DNA of 64,000 nt from Vreelandella populi (lineage in GTDB: Bacteria > Pseudomonadota > Gammaproteobacteria > Pseudomonadales > Halomonadaceae), in assembly GCF_003989825.1 (NCBI RefSeq), contig NZ_RZHE01000012.1, forward strand, positions 62,001 through 126,000. Reading direction: 5' to 3'. Numbering within the stretch: the stretch's first letter is position 1; the number at the start of each line of letters is the position of its first letter. A model generated the notes under the pieces. It made no database searches. It worked only from the letters and a program-made list of their open reading frames with translations, and was not told where the DNA came from. Below, piece by piece: positions 45,177 through 55,626 of the stretch. The translations under genes and the position numbers were made by a program.

Positions 45177-46079
45177 ATGAGCTCCCGACGATTACCCTCG
45201 CTTTCGGCACTTCGCGCGTTTGAAGCGGCTGCTCGCCATGAAAGTGCCAAACAGGCGGCGCTGGAACTTGCCGTTACCGCCACCGCCATTAGCCATCAGA
45301 TTCGTGGGCTTGAAGAGGCGCTGGGTATTACGCTGTTTGTGCGCAAGCCCAGGCAGCTGGAATTGACGCCGCAGGGCCGCGAGTTGCAACAGGTGTTGGA
45401 ATCCTCGTTCGACAATATCAGTAGTACCATCGCGCGCCTGAGCGCTATGCCGAAGCGCCGAAGCGTTACCCTGACAACTACACCCGTAGTGGCAGTTCGC
45501 TGGCTACTGCCTTGGGTTTGCCTACTGCGTGAGTCCCACCCTGACATTGATCTGCGTATTCATGCTTCCCACGAGCCCGTCGCGATAGATGGGATAACCG
45601 CCGATCTTGCCATTCGCCACGGTGATGGGCGCTGGTCGGGATTGGTAGCGGAGAAGCTATTTGATACCACCTTGATTCCGGTTTGCAGTCCACAGCTTGC
45701 TCAGCAGGCTGGCAAGGATGCGTTGAAATACCCGCTGATTCACTTTCGGCCACAGGGCGTATTTATATCACCCACGGATTGGCCGGGTTACCAGAAAATC
45801 GCCCAGGTTCCAGGATTGGTTGTCAGCGCCGGACTGGCGTTCTCTGATGAAAGCCACGCCATTGCAGCGGCAGTGGGTGGCCAGGGAGTCATGCTGATGA
45901 GTCGCCAGCTTATCGAAGATGAATTGGCTGACGGGCGCCTGATACAACCTTTTGGCCCCGAGCTTGAAGACCGCGCCTTCTTTTTGGTCTACCCGGAAAG
46001 CCGCCGCAACGATCCAACGATTTTGGCTACCCGGGATTGGGTGATGGCAGTCCCTGGCAGGCTATTAACGTCTAACTGA
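45177..46079 (+). CDS. LysR family regulator, GcvA-like
   Basis: A 300-residue regulator. The helix-turn-helix region reads LPSLSALRAFEAAARHESAK and TATAISHQIRGLEEALGITL, then FVRKPRQLELTPQG; the start and the HQI-LE pattern match the GcvA subgroup. The effector domain follows with TTTPVVAVRWLLPWV. It is divergent from the AzoR-like gene and probably controls it and itself through the two palindromes between them. Ligand unknown; such pairs often respond to electrophiles. Confidence 0.92.
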   Translation: MSSRRLPSLSALRAFEAAARHESAKQAALELAVTATAISHQIRGLEEALGITLFVRKPRQLELTPQGRELQQVLESSFDNISSTIARLSAMPKRRSVTLTTTPVVAVRWLLPWVCLLRESHPDIDLRIHASHEPVAIDGITADLAIRHGDGRWSGLVAEKLFDTTLIPVCSPQLAQQAGKDALKYPLIHFRPQGVFISPTDWPGYQKIAQVPGLVVSAGLAFSDESHAIAAAVGGQGVMLMSRQLIEDELADGRLIQPFGPELEDRAFFLVYPESRRNDPTILATRDWVMAVPGRLLTSN

Positions 46080-46289
46080 TAACTCCAAACTTATACCGTT
46101 ATCTTAATTAGATTTTCAAAGGTTACACAGCTGTGCTGGCTTATAGCTATCAAACAGGTGTTTCCTCATAACCGCTAACTAAAGTTTTGCGTGACCTGAT
46201 GCTCCATCGATCGTGCGTTCCACGATGGAGTCTGAGTCGGCTCGAATAGCGAGGCTGAGGTTGGGCGAAGGGGGCAAGATCAAAAAGAG

Positions 46290-46385
46290 TGGCGGAAGAG
46301 CGTGGGAGTCGAACCCACCAAAGACTGCTGGCAGCCCCTGCCAGATTTGAAGTCTGGCCGCCCCACCGGGGGTCGATCCTCTTCC
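46290..46385 (-). tRNA. selC: tRNA-Sec (anticodon TCA)
   Basis: A 96-base gene including the 3' CCA, 5' end GGAAGAGG and 3' end CTCTTCCGCCA. The anticodon arm CCAGACTTCAAATCTGG gives anticodon TCA for UGA. The long acceptor plus T arm, six-pair D stem and long variable arm (GGGGCTGC / GCAGTCTT) are the selenocysteine-tRNA features. Oddly, acceptor position 8 is G facing G rather than a pair. It lies 19 bases after the selB stop on the same strand, so it is probably cut from the same transcript. Confidence 0.96.
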
Positions 46386-46404
46386 TTGAGCGTAAACCTT
46401 TTGC

Positions 46405-48333
46405 CTAGTTCCAAAGGGCAGTACGGCGAATGCAGCGTTCATCCTGCACTCGGCGCGTAAAGCCTATCCTATCAAAGAATTCGAGAATATGAATGGCCAA
46501 TTTGCGTCCCGTGCCGATGCGATTGCGAAATTCTGCGACGCGAATGGTGCCGTGTTCGTCCATCAGCTCACGTGCGATATTTGCCAGCTCATGTGTCGTA
46601 GAGGCGAGGTAGAAGTGGTCCTTGCGTACTTGATAGAGCCTACCGAGGCGAGCGCAGGCGGTCAGTACCTGGCGGACACGCTGTTCATCAAGCCCACTGC
46701 TTGCTGCCAGATCGCGAACCCGGGGTGGCTGGTAGGGCGCCTTATCCAGCAGGGGCTCGAACTGTTGCCAGAGCGCCTCGTCGTGCTCATTGAGTGCTGC
46801 GCGATGGCCAGGCAGAGAAATGAAGGGTCCATTGCTATCAAGCTGACCCGTCTTGAACAGTTGTTTGAGCAGGCTGCGGAAGAGAGGAGCCGGTAGTCGG
46901 GGAGCGGCCTGGCGATTTAGTCGCTCGCGCTCGGTACCCAGCATGGCGGGTTCGTTCTGGTGGTTATCGGCGACCACTTGGATAATCCGCTCTCTAAGCG
47001 ATTCGATGGCTTTCCGGGAGAAAGCTCTAACTTCGCCTTCGGCAGTGAGGACTTGACCTACGGATGCCTCAACCAGCGGTACTAGGCCCTGAACGCTGAT
47101 ATTAAGGTTGCGCGCTATGCTATTAAGATCCTGGCCTTCGGGATGGAGATCGAGCGCGGCACGTAGCGGTTCATGGAGGTCGTAAGGTGGGCTGACGCTT
47201 GCGCATTCTGCGAGCGCCGCCAGCCAGGCCAGACGCCCGGGCGAACGCTGACCGCGGCGGGGTGGTTCGCCGTCCAGTGCGATCCCTCCACCGAGGGTAA
47301 TATGCCCGCCATGATCACGGATGACGAAGCGATCCCCCAGGCAGGCGTGTACCGGGCTGTCACAGACCAGTTGGCCAAGCATGCTTTTGCCTGGTTCGAG
47401 TCGTTGCCCTTCGAGGAGCGAGACCCGCCCCATGAGATGGGCTGCCCCCAGGTGTATATGGACTGGCGTCCAGTGCTTGAGCGGTGGGGCAGAGTCGAGC
47501 AACCTTAGCTGGACGTCGAGTCGTTTGATGGGAGGAGTTTCCAGCGACTCGGCGACAACCCAGTCGCCGCGACTGATGCGATCCCGTTCCACACCAGTGC
47601 CTGAAAGGTTAAGCGCTACGCGGTCACCCTGTTGAGCCTGCTCGCTCTCGTGGTTTTGACGACGCAGCTGGCGGACTCTGGCCTTATGTCCATTGGGTAC
47701 CAGGCGCACCATGTCACCCTTGGCGATGCAGCCGCTGAGTGCGGTGCCGGTCACTACCAAGCCTGCACCTGGCAGAGCGAAAACGCGGTCCACACTAAGG
47801 CGGAAATACCCATAAGGAGAGGACGCCTGCTGTTGGGCCGCCTGAGACCATAGCGTGTCACGCAGTGCTGCCACGCCTTCACCGCTATGGCTCGATACGT
47901 CATACAGCGGCGCCTTGGCGAGCTGGGTGCCTGCCAGCAGTTGGGCGATCTCTCGCCTGACTTCCTGACGCCTTGACTCGTCGACTCGATCAATCTTGGT
48001 CAGCGCCACCACGCCGCGGTCGACGCCAAGAAGGTCAAGGATTTGGACATGTTCTATCGTCTGGGGCATCACGCCATCGTCGGCGGCCACCACCAGCAAG
48101 GCCGTGTCGATGCCAGCACTGCCCGCAAGCATGTTGTGCAGGAACCGATGATGCCCGGGCACGTCGACAAAGCCGAGCTCGATGCCCGGCGCGACTTCGG
48201 GGTAAGCGAAACCAGCTTCGATGGTCAACCCGCGTGCTTTCTCCTCTTTGAGGCGGTCTGTATCGATACCGGTCAGCTGCTGGATCAACGCGGTCTTGCC
48301 ATGATCGACATGGCCGGCAGTGCCGACGATCAT
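46405..48333 (-). CDS. selB: Selenocysteine-specific elongation factor SelB
   Basis: Delivers Sec-tRNA to UGA codons with a downstream SECIS hairpin. The 642-residue protein opens MIVGTAGHVDHGKTALIQQL (P loop), with DVPGHHRFLHNML and the NKxD-like TKID of the GTPase domain. EF-Tu-like domains II-III follow, then a C-terminal part of about 270 residues made of winged helices that bind the SECIS RNA. The ATG overlaps the selA stop as ATGA, showing coupling. Confidence 0.96.
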   Translation of the reverse strand: MIVGTAGHVDHGKTALIQQLTGIDTDRLKEEKARGLTIEAGFAYPEVAPGIELGFVDVPGHHRFLHNMLAGSAGIDTALLVVAADDGVMPQTIEHVQILDLLGVDRGVVALTKIDRVDESRRQEVRREIAQLLAGTQLAKAPLYDVSSHSGEGVAALRDTLWSQAAQQQASSPYGYFRLSVDRVFALPGAGLVVTGTALSGCIAKGDMVRLVPNGHKARVRQLRRQNHESEQAQQGDRVALNLSGTGVERDRISRGDWVVAESLETPPIKRLDVQLRLLDSAPPLKHWTPVHIHLGAAHLMGRVSLLEGQRLEPGKSMLGQLVCDSPVHACLGDRFVIRDHGGHITLGGGIALDGEPPRRGQRSPGRLAWLAALAECASVSPPYDLHEPLRAALDLHPEGQDLNSIARNLNISVQGLVPLVEASVGQVLTAEGEVRAFSRKAIESLRERIIQVVADNHQNEPAMLGTERERLNRQAAPRLPAPLFRSLLKQLFKTGQLDSNGPFISLPGHRAALNEHDEALWQQFEPLLDKAPYQPPRVRDLAASSGLDEQRVRQVLTACARLGRLYQVRKDHFYLASTTHELANIARELMDEHGTIRVAEFRNRIGTGRKLAIHILEFFDRIGFTRRVQDERCIRRTALWN

Positions 48334-49811
48334 GGTGGACCCTCTTGGTGCAAGTCATGGTGGCTCTCGTAGCGCTGCTTCAATATCGAGAATTGGGAAG
48401 CGAAGGCTTCCACGTCTTCAGGACGGTATAGACACCGCAGATCGAGATAGAGCGCGCCTTCGTTAAGGCGACCAATAACCGGACGGGGGAGTTGACGAAA
48501 CGCTGTCTCGATGCGTTTGAGGCACCGCTCCCTGGCGCGGCGGTCACCGTTTAACGGGCGCCAGACCAACGCGTAGCTCGGCAATCGGTCGATGGGTAGC
48601 GAGCCGCTGCCAAGCTGACTTACACAGGGGGCCAGGGAAACGTCGATGTCGTCGAGCAGGGCCTGGGCGGAAGAACGCAGACGTTCGCCGGTCGCTGCAA
48701 TGTCGACGTCAGTTCGCGTCAACATTGCCAGTGTGGGAATGTCTCGCTGCGGTGCGTCACTGTCACGATAGAGGCGCAGGGTGGCTTCCAGAGCGGCCAG
48801 GGTCAGCTTGTCCAGGCGCAAGACACGTTTTAGTGGGTGGCGCTTGATCGTATCGATAAGTTCACGGCGGCCGACAATGATGCCTGCTTGCGGGCCGCCC
48901 AGCAGTTTATCGCCACTGAAGGTGACGACATCGGCTCCGGCGGCGATTGCCTCGCGAGGTTGCTCTTCATGGGGCAGTCCAAGCGCAGAGAAGTCGGCTA
49001 GTGCGCCGCTGCCCAGATCAACCATGAAGGGGACACCATGCGCGTGTGCAATAGACGCCAGTTCGCGCTCGGGCACGCTTTTGGTAAAACCGGTGATGGC
49101 GTAGTTGGAGGTGTGTGCCTTGACGATCAACCCAGTGCTATCGCCCATGGCGGCCTGAAAATCTTTGGCATGGGTGCGGTTGGTAGCGCCTACCTCATGG
49201 AGCCGGCAACCCGCCGCGACCATGATGTCGGGCATGCGAAAAGCACCGCCTATCTCAATCAGCTCGCCGCGTGAAATGACCGCCTCGCGGCCACTGGCCA
49301 AGGCGCTTAGCGCCAGGAGTACTGCGCCGGCATTGTTGTTGACCACGGTGGCCGCCTCGGCGCCGGTCAGTTCGCAGAGCAGAGGCTCCACCAGGCGGTC
49401 ACGGTCGCCGCGGCCGCCGTTCTCCAGGTCATACTCAAGCGCCATGGGGTGGCGGGCGGCCTGGACCATGGCCTCAATGGCGGACTCGGCGAGCGGCGAG
49501 CGGCCGAGGTTGGTATGGATCACCGTACCGGTCAGGTTAAACACGCTGCGGCTATTGGGGAGTGCCAGCTGTTCCAGACGTTCAATCACTCGGGCAGTGA
49601 GTGTATCGAGAGAGAGGGCGGCGGGCTGATGCTCGGCAAGCTCGGAACTACCCGCAAGGCGCGAGCGCTCGCTCTCGAGGGTCAGGCGAATGGCCTGCCT
49701 TACCAGGCGCCCACCATGGCGCTGCTGAGCTTGCTGTAGGGTGGGATGGGCCAGCAGGGTATCTACGGCGGGCAGACTGCGTCGAACGTCCATTGTCGTT
49801 TTAAAATCCAT
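48330..49811 (-). CDS. selA: L-seryl-tRNA(Sec) selenium transferase SelA
   Basis: PLP enzyme converting Ser-tRNA(Sec) to Sec-tRNA(Sec) with selenophosphate. LPAVDTLLAHP and NLTGTVIHTNLGRSPL lie near the N-terminus; the PLP lysine is in TFSGDKLLGGPQAGIIVG, about residue 302. From this ATG the protein has 493 residues, slightly long for the family. Alternatives are an ATG 18 bases downstream and one at 49883 that forms an ATGA overlap with fdhE; none has a strong ribosome site. Function is certain, start is not. Confidence 0.95.
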   Translation of the reverse strand: MDFKTTMDVRRSLPAVDTLLAHPTLQQAQQRHGGRLVRQAIRLTLESERSRLAGSSELAEHQPAALSLDTLTARVIERLEQLALPNSRSVFNLTGTVIHTNLGRSPLAESAIEAMVQAARHPMALEYDLENGGRGDRDRLVEPLLCELTGAEAATVVNNNAGAVLLALSALASGREAVISRGELIEIGGAFRMPDIMVAAGCRLHEVGATNRTHAKDFQAAMGDSTGLIVKAHTSNYAITGFTKSVPERELASIAHAHGVPFMVDLGSGALADFSALGLPHEEQPREAIAAGADVVTFSGDKLLGGPQAGIIVGRRELIDTIKRHPLKRVLRLDKLTLAALEATLRLYRDSDAPQRDIPTLAMLTRTDVDIAATGERLRSSAQALLDDIDVSLAPCVSQLGSGSLPIDRLPSYALVWRPLNGDRRARERCLKRIETAFRQLPRPVIGRLNEGALYLDLRCLYRPEDVEAFASQFSILKQRYESHHDLHQEGPP

Positions 49812-49879
49812 GCCGAGTTTCAAATCCCAAGATATAGCATGGCTTGGCGCGAGCCGTCCATGGCCGCTCGCGGATAGCC

Positions 49880-50806
49880 TCATTCACCAACGATCAGCAG
49901 TGGGTTGAAGCCGCTGCGACGATACTGTTTTTCCTCGGCGAGCAGGAGATCCAGCGCTAGGCTCGCAAGATCGTCGGCGAGGGGCTCAGCATGCGCGTCG
50001 AATTCACGTGGCATGATCTTAAGGTAGGAGTCACAGTCGCCACAGGTCTCGGCCTGAGTAGGGAGCAGGCGCTCGCCGCTCTCGTCCTCGAGACTCAGGT
50101 AGTCAAGCTTGCCGCTCTGATCGCAGACACTGCACTTGGAGCGCTCCAGATACCACTGTGTCGCGCATAACCCGCACTGCAGGTAACGCACCCCGCTGCG
50201 TTTAGAATCGATCTGGATGACGCTTGCCACCGGCAGCGAGCCGCAACAGGGGCAGATCGAACGGGCCTCGGCGGTGGGGCGCTTTGGCGGCTGGGGCAGG
50301 GTGCGCGCCAAGCGCAGCCAGGCCACTTGTAACGCTGCCGCTACCAAGGGCATCAGCCCCCGGCTTGCTTCGGGGCCGGGGCGCGCCTCGAGCACTTCCT
50401 GGGCAAGGCAGTCGATTTCCTCCTTGGGCAACTTGCGCAGGGTGTCGAGTAATGGCCGCTGCGCCTCACCAACATGCAAGTCGAGGCCATCGAGAAGTGC
50501 GGTGAGCTCACTATGAAAATCGATGTCGCGGCAAAGCGCCTGAGTCCCCAGCGGCGGCATGCCGTGCTCCAATGCCAGCACAAAGGCGTCCGGCTCGGGC
50601 CGCCACGCGGGGGTATTGCACTCCAGTGCTCGCTGCTGTGCTTGAGACAGCTGTGCCATGAAGGCCAAAAAATCGTGCAGCGGTTCGATACGCTCGGAGA
50701 GGTCGCGCAGGCGCTGCGCGCGCTGGGCAAAGTGCTCCTGCTCGGGCAGCACCACGGAGGGGGGATCCATGACGCCCATCGGGGCATTGCCATATGCGTG
50801 ATTCAC
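49880..50806 (-). CDS. fdhE: Formate dehydrogenase accessory protein FdhE
   Basis: Cytosolic rubredoxin-like factor needed to assemble respiratory formate dehydrogenases. 308 residues, normal length. The zinc or iron-binding cysteine pairs stand in order: ICPCCGSLP, LQCGLCATQW, CSVCDQSG and TCGDCDSYLK. Its ATG overlaps the fdoI stop (ATGA), placing it firmly in the fdo operon. Confidence 0.95.
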   Translation of the reverse strand: MNHAYGNAPMGVMDPPSVVLPEQEHFAQRAQRLRDLSERIEPLHDFLAFMAQLSQAQQRALECNTPAWRPEPDAFVLALEHGMPPLGTQALCRDIDFHSELTALLDGLDLHVGEAQRPLLDTLRKLPKEEIDCLAQEVLEARPGPEASRGLMPLVAAALQVAWLRLARTLPQPPKRPTAEARSICPCCGSLPVASVIQIDSKRSGVRYLQCGLCATQWYLERSKCSVCDQSGKLDYLSLEDESGERLLPTQAETCGDCDSYLKIMPREFDAHAEPLADDLASLALDLLLAEEKQYRRSGFNPLLIVGE

Positions 50807-51510
50807 TGAGACTTCTCTCCTGTCATAATCTGGTGCTGTCGCTTGGACTTCTCACGCTTCTTGCGTTCCTTCTCCATTTCTTCCTCGTACCATAAATCAT
50901 GGTGATGTTTCGCCCACGGCTTGCTGACCCGGCCGCGGATCATAGCGGTGAACGAACCCTTTACCCAGATACCCGAGTAGATGTGGATGATCAGGGTGAT
51001 GATCGCCAGGAAGGCCACATAAGCGTGTCCAAAGGCGGCCAGCCGACGTAGTGTAATGGGGATGGCATCGGCGAAGTAGGGCTGCCAGATGAGCAGACCT
51101 GTCACCAGCAACAGTGGTACGCAGAGCACCATGATCCAGTAGACCAATTTCTGCCCGGCATTGTTCTTGCCCACTGGCGGTAGGCGCTCGTCATGATTAC
51201 TCAACACATCCTTGATCTGCTTGAGCCACTGAATGTCATGGCGCTTGATCAGGCTAACCTTGAAGAAGCGGATCGCCATGATCACGAAAAATAGCGACAT
51301 GAACAGCCCGATATACGGGTGCAGGATACGCGTCATGGTCGGGCCGCCGAACAGGCCAGTCAACGACCAGAAGAAGGGGTGGAATAAAGGCAACCCACTG
51401 AGCACCAACATCACGAAGCTGATCGCGATGAGCCAGTGATTGATGCGCGAAAACGCGTCATATCGCAGGATGCCCGGATCGGATTTGGCATGTGGTTTCG
51501 GCTCGTTCAT
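50803..51510 (-). CDS. fdoI: Formate dehydrogenase gamma subunit, cytochrome b556
   Basis: Membrane subunit carrying electrons from the beta subunit to quinone through haem b. 235 residues with four membrane helices. The first block [20 protein letters not shown] and the later [20 protein letters not shown] and [20 protein letters not shown] hold the haem histidines; [21 protein letters not shown] is the family C-terminal region. It overlaps fdoH by 4 bases and fdhE by 4 bases. Confidence 0.95.
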   Translation of the reverse strand: MNEPKPHAKSDPGILRYDAFSRINHWLIAISFVMLVLSGLPLFHPFFWSLTGLFGGPTMTRILHPYIGLFMSLFFVIMAIRFFKVSLIKRHDIQWLKQIKDVLSNHDERLPPVGKNNAGQKLVYWIMVLCVPLLLVTGLLIWQPYFADAIPITLRRLAAFGHAYVAFLAIITLIIHIYSGIWVKGSFTAMIRGRVSKPWAKHHHDLWYEEEMEKERKKREKSKRQHQIMTGEKSQ

Positions 51511-52436
51511 GGCCGTTTCTCCTCGGACTCTTGGTCACGCTCCTCGTCCGTGCGCACCTCCTCCTCCTCTTCCGGTGTCTCCTTGGGACCAGCGGTGAGG
51601 TAGTGGAAGAACCCGGCAAATGCCGCAAGCCCGATAGCCACTGAGGCCAGCGGCTTGGGAATTCCTTTCCAGCCCTCGACCAGCGGGCTGATACGCGGGT
51701 CCTTTGGCAAACCGTTGTAGATCTCCGGTTTGTCGGCATGTTGCAGCACGTAGATCACATGGGTGCCGCCCACCCCTTGAGGGTCGTAGATACCGGCATT
51801 CTCGTAGCCGCGCCCCTTGAGAAAGTCGGTGCGCGTCTCAGCGAGATCGAGCATGTCCTCCTTGGTGCCAAACATGATCGATCCGGTGGGGCACGATTTC
51901 ACACAGGCCGGCTCCAGGCCATGAGAGACACGATCGGAACACAGTGTGCATTTATAGGCCTTGGAATCCTTTTTCGAAATCCGCGGAACATCGAAAGGAC
52001 AGCCAGTGACACAGTAGCCGCAGCCGATGCAATGCTCGGAGTTGAAGTCAACAATACCGTTGGCGTACTGGACGATAGCGCCGGGTGCCGGGCATGCCGC
52101 AAGGCAACCCGGTTCGGCGCAATGCATGCAGTTGTCCTTACGGATCAGCCACTCCAGGTTGCCTTGCTCGTTCTCGTGCTCGTTGAAGCGCATCACCTGC
52201 CAGGTGTTGGGCGTCAGGTCGGTCGGGTTGTCGTATTCGCCCACGCATTCACCCACCTCGTCACGCAAGTCGTTCCACTCGGAGCATGCTACTTGGCACG
52301 CCTTGCAACCAATGCATCGCGACACGTCGATCAGCTTGGTGACCGTTTCGACCCCACCGTCACGCTCCTGGGGCGATGGCACCTGAGTCGCTGAGCGTTT
52401 GACTATATTCTGTAGATTGATCTGATCGCCTCTCAT
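51507..52436 (-). CDS. fdoH: Formate dehydrogenase beta subunit, iron-sulfur protein
   Basis: Four [4Fe-4S] ferredoxin-type clusters relay electrons from the catalytic subunit. Of 309 residues, cysteine motifs appear as [46 protein letters not shown] and CTLCSDRV with CVKSCPTG. A single C-terminal membrane helix ([18 protein letters not shown]) anchors it. AGGAGG precedes the start and only 9 bases separate it from the catalytic-subunit stop. Confidence 0.96.
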   Translation of the reverse strand: MRGDQINLQNIVKRSATQVPSPQERDGGVETVTKLIDVSRCIGCKACQVACSEWNDLRDEVGECVGEYDNPTDLTPNTWQVMRFNEHENEQGNLEWLIRKDNCMHCAEPGCLAACPAPGAIVQYANGIVDFNSEHCIGCGYCVTGCPFDVPRISKKDSKAYKCTLCSDRVSHGLEPACVKSCPTGSIMFGTKEDMLDLAETRTDFLKGRGYENAGIYDPQGVGGTHVIYVLQHADKPEIYNGLPKDPRISPLVEGWKGIPKPLASVAIGLAAFAGFFHYLTAGPKETPEEEEEVRTDEERDQESEEKRP

Positions 52437-52445
52437 CTCGCCTCC

Positions 52446-55400
52446 TTAAAGCTTGTCCACACGTACCAGGAACGACTTGAACTCCGGCGTTTGGGTGTTT
52501 GCGTCACCCACGGATGGCGTCAAGGTATTGGTCAGGTGAGCTCGTTTGGTTTCCCCCAGATAGCCCCAGTGAATCGGGATGCCTATCTGGTGCACTGTCC
52601 GTCCCGCTACCTGCAACGGACGGATGCGCTTGGTCACTACCGCCACCGCTTCGATATGGCCGCGCTTGGAGCTGACACGGACCCGATCGCCTTTGACAAT
52701 GCCCAGTTCGTTGGCCAGGGTTTCGCCAATCTCCACGAATTTTTCCGGCTGGGCGATGGCATTCAAGCGGTTGTGCATCGTCCAGTAGTGGAAATGCTCG
52801 GTGAGGCGATAGGTGGTCGCTGCATGCGGAAACTCCTCGAAGCTGCCGAAATTGGCCCGATCCTGCTCGAATACCCGCGCCCCTGGATTGTTCTTGGCCA
52901 GTGGGTTATTGGGGTGCATCGGATTGTTGGCGATCGGTGTTTCAAACGGTTCGTAGTGTTCCGGGAAAGGCCCTTCGACCATACGGTTACGGGCAAAGAA
53001 CTGCCCTCGACCCGTCTGGTTCATGATGAAGGGGCCTTGAGCTACCGCCGGTGCAGATTCCACCGGGAAGTCGGGAACGTCATTACCCACCCAGCGATTG
53101 CCGTTCCACCAGACGACTGCCTTGCGCTCGGCCCACGGCGTGCCGTCGGGACGCGCGCTTGCCCGGTTGTAGAGGATTCGCCGGTTGGCCGGCCACGACC
53201 AGGACCATCCCAGTGTCTGGCCGACGCCATAGGGGTCTGAGTTATCGCGGCGGATCATCTGGTTGCCTTCTTCGGTCCAGCAGCCGGCAAAGATCCAGCA
53301 ACCGCTCGCCGTGCTGCCATCAGCACGCAACATACCGAAATCTTCGACCTGCTCGCCCGCCCGACAGACAATATTGCGCTGCTCATCAACCACGTCCTCA
53401 AGTGCCCAACCGTTGTACTCCCGGGCTATTTCGTTGGCGCTTGGCTCTGCCGGGTAACGATAGGGCCAGCTCAGATTGAGCAGTGCATCTGAAAAGGCGC
53501 CGCCTTCGTCGCGATACATCTGCTGCATTCGCAAGAAGATGCCAGCCAGAATGGCGGTATCGGGAAGCGCCTCGCCCGGCGGTGGCGCTGCTGCCCAGAA
53601 CCACTGCAGCCAGCGCGAGCTGTTGACGATCGTGCCGTCTTCCTCGGCGAAGCTGGTGGTGGGCAGCCGGAATACCTCGGTGTCAATCTCGGCAGTGTTC
53701 ACGTCGTTAAATTCGCCATGGTTCTTCCAGAACTCGGCGGTCTCGGTTCTCAGCGGGTCGATGACTACCAGATACTTCAAGCGGGAAAGCGCCGCACTGG
53801 TCTTGGCCTTGTGCGGAAAGGCGGCCAGCGGATTGAACCCTTGGCAAATGTAGCCAGTGATTTCGCCATGGCTCATCCGCTCGAAGGTATGAATCACGTC
53901 ATACATGCTCTCGCTTAGCTTGGGCAGCCAGTCATAGCACCAGTTGTTCGCTTCGGTGGCCGCATCGGCGAACCATGCCTTCATCAGGCTGACATGAAAA
54001 CGCTCGTAATAGCGCCAGTAGGAAATTTCACCAGGCAGCAGGTCGGGACGTGAGCGATCAAGAATATAGGCTTCGTAATCCTGCTCATCGGCCTCGGGTA
54101 GCGTCATGTACCCAGGTAGCAAGTCCGAGAGCAGTCCAAGGTCGGTCAACCCCTGGATATTGGAGTGGCCGCGTAAGGCATTGATGCCGCCCCCGCGCAT
54201 GCCCATGTTGCCAAGCAGCAGTTGGAGCATCGCCGCGGTGCGGATGATTTGTGAGCCGATCGAGTGCTGCGTCCACCCCAGTGCGTAGAGAATCGTCATG
54301 GTCTTATCGTCCACGACGGTCGCGGCGACCATGTCCCAGACGTGCTGGATCTTGTCACGGGGTGTGCCGCACACCGAGGAGACCACATCAGGGGTATAAC
54401 GGCTGAAGTGCGCACGCATCAATTGGAACACGCAGCGGGGGTGCTGGAGCGTATCGTCACGCAGGGCATGGCCTTCTTCGTTGTACTCGTACTGCCAGGT
54501 TTCTTTGTTGTACTCGCTATTCTCGGCGTCGTAGCCAGTGAACAGGCCATCCTCGAAGTCGAATTCCTCGCGGACAATCAGGCTCGCGTCGGTATAGGCG
54601 CGCACATACTCATGATGGATCTGATCGGTTTCAATCAAGTAGCTGATCAGGCCACCCAGAAAAGCGATATCGGTGCCGGTACGAATTTCCGCGTAGTAGT
54701 CCGCCACCGCCGCCGTGCGGTTGAAGCGGGGGTCGACCACCACCAGACGGGCATCGTTATGCTCCCTGGCTTCCATCACCCAGCGAAAACCGACGGGGTG
54801 CGCCTCAGCGGCGTTGCCACCCATGACGAGAATGAGATCAGCATTGCGGATGTCGACCCAGTGGTTGGTCATGGCACCGCGACCGAATGTTGGGGCAAGA
54901 CCTGCCACCGTCGGTCCGTGTCAGACGCGTGCCTGGTTGTCGAGTACCACCATGCCAAGGCTACGGGCTATCTTCTGTGTCAGGTAAGCCGTCTCGTTGG
55001 TCGAGGCGGACGCCGCCAGCATCCCGGTCGTGGTCCAGTGGTTGACCGTATTGCCTTCAGCGTCCTGGTCGACAAAGTTGGCATCGCGATCATCCTTCAT
55101 GTGTCGGGCGATACGTGTCAGCGCCTCGTCCCAGCTGATGCGTTTCCACTCATCGGTGCCGGGTTCGCGTACCTGAGGATACTTCAGGCGCGATTCGCTC
55201 TGGATGTAGTCGAGCAGTCCCGCCCCTTTGGGACACAGTGAGCCGCGACTGACCGGATGGTCCGGGTCGCCCTCGACATGGTAGATGCTATCAATACTGT
55301 TGATCGCCCCATCGCCGCGGCTATAGATCAGTACGCCACAGCCCACCGAGCAGTAGGTACAGTTGCTTCGGGTTATCTTGGCACCGGTAAGCTTGAAGTG

Positions 55401-55514
55401 GCGGATCGATGCGACCGCAGGCTCAGGGGCAAAGCCCATCATGGCCATACTGGATGTGGCCATGCCGACTGCACCGAGTTTGAAGAACTGTCTTCGCGTA
55501 ACCTTCAGAGTCAT
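52446..55514 (-). CDS. fdoG: Formate dehydrogenase alpha subunit, selenoprotein (UGA read as Sec198)
   Basis: Molybdopterin-bis(MGD) catalytic subunit oxidising formate, exported folded to the periplasm. Tat signal: RRQFFKLGAVGMA near the start. One [4Fe-4S] site: CTYCSVGCGV and later CPKGA. An in-frame TGA at 54921-54923, codon 198, falls exactly where E. coli FdnG/FdoG has Sec (context ARV-U-HGPTVAGLAPTFG), and the frame then runs on for over 820 codons. A SECIS-like hairpin follows the UGA. Total 1022 residues, as in the family. AGGAGG five bases upstream fixes the ATG. Automated callers will split it into two. Confidence 0.96.
54882..54923 (-). promoter_or_regulatory. SECIS element in fdoG mRNA
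   Basis: Directly after the UGA the message reads CACGGACCGACGGTGGCAGG, then a loop and closing arm TCTTGCC. The apical stem GGCA / TGCC presents a GGTCT loop like the SelB-binding GGUCU loop of E. coli fdnG and fdhF. Position and loop sequence fit recognition by the SelB encoded downstream. Confidence 0.85.
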
Positions 55515-55626
55515 CACGGCCTCCTGTCGATTTGTTCTGAATGTCGTTAGTCCCGGAAAATGACATATCCGTTAAGCATAGTAAGTCTGTTCTTATTTAG
55601 CGATGCGTCGCGGTGCCATTTAGTAA

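Noticed and set aside
46202..46230. CTCCATCG / CGATGGAG inverted repeat downstream of selC as a terminator
   Set aside because: Loop of 13 bases and no T tract; it may be a processing structure but support is too weak to list as a terminator.
52446..54908. Separate 820-residue 'molybdopterin oxidoreductase' gene
   Set aside because: It is the part of fdoG after the selenocysteine UGA, not an independent gene.
54264..55241. 325-codon plus-strand frame opposite fdoG
   Set aside because: Antisense to the conserved molybdopterin domain; no ribosome site and no family features.
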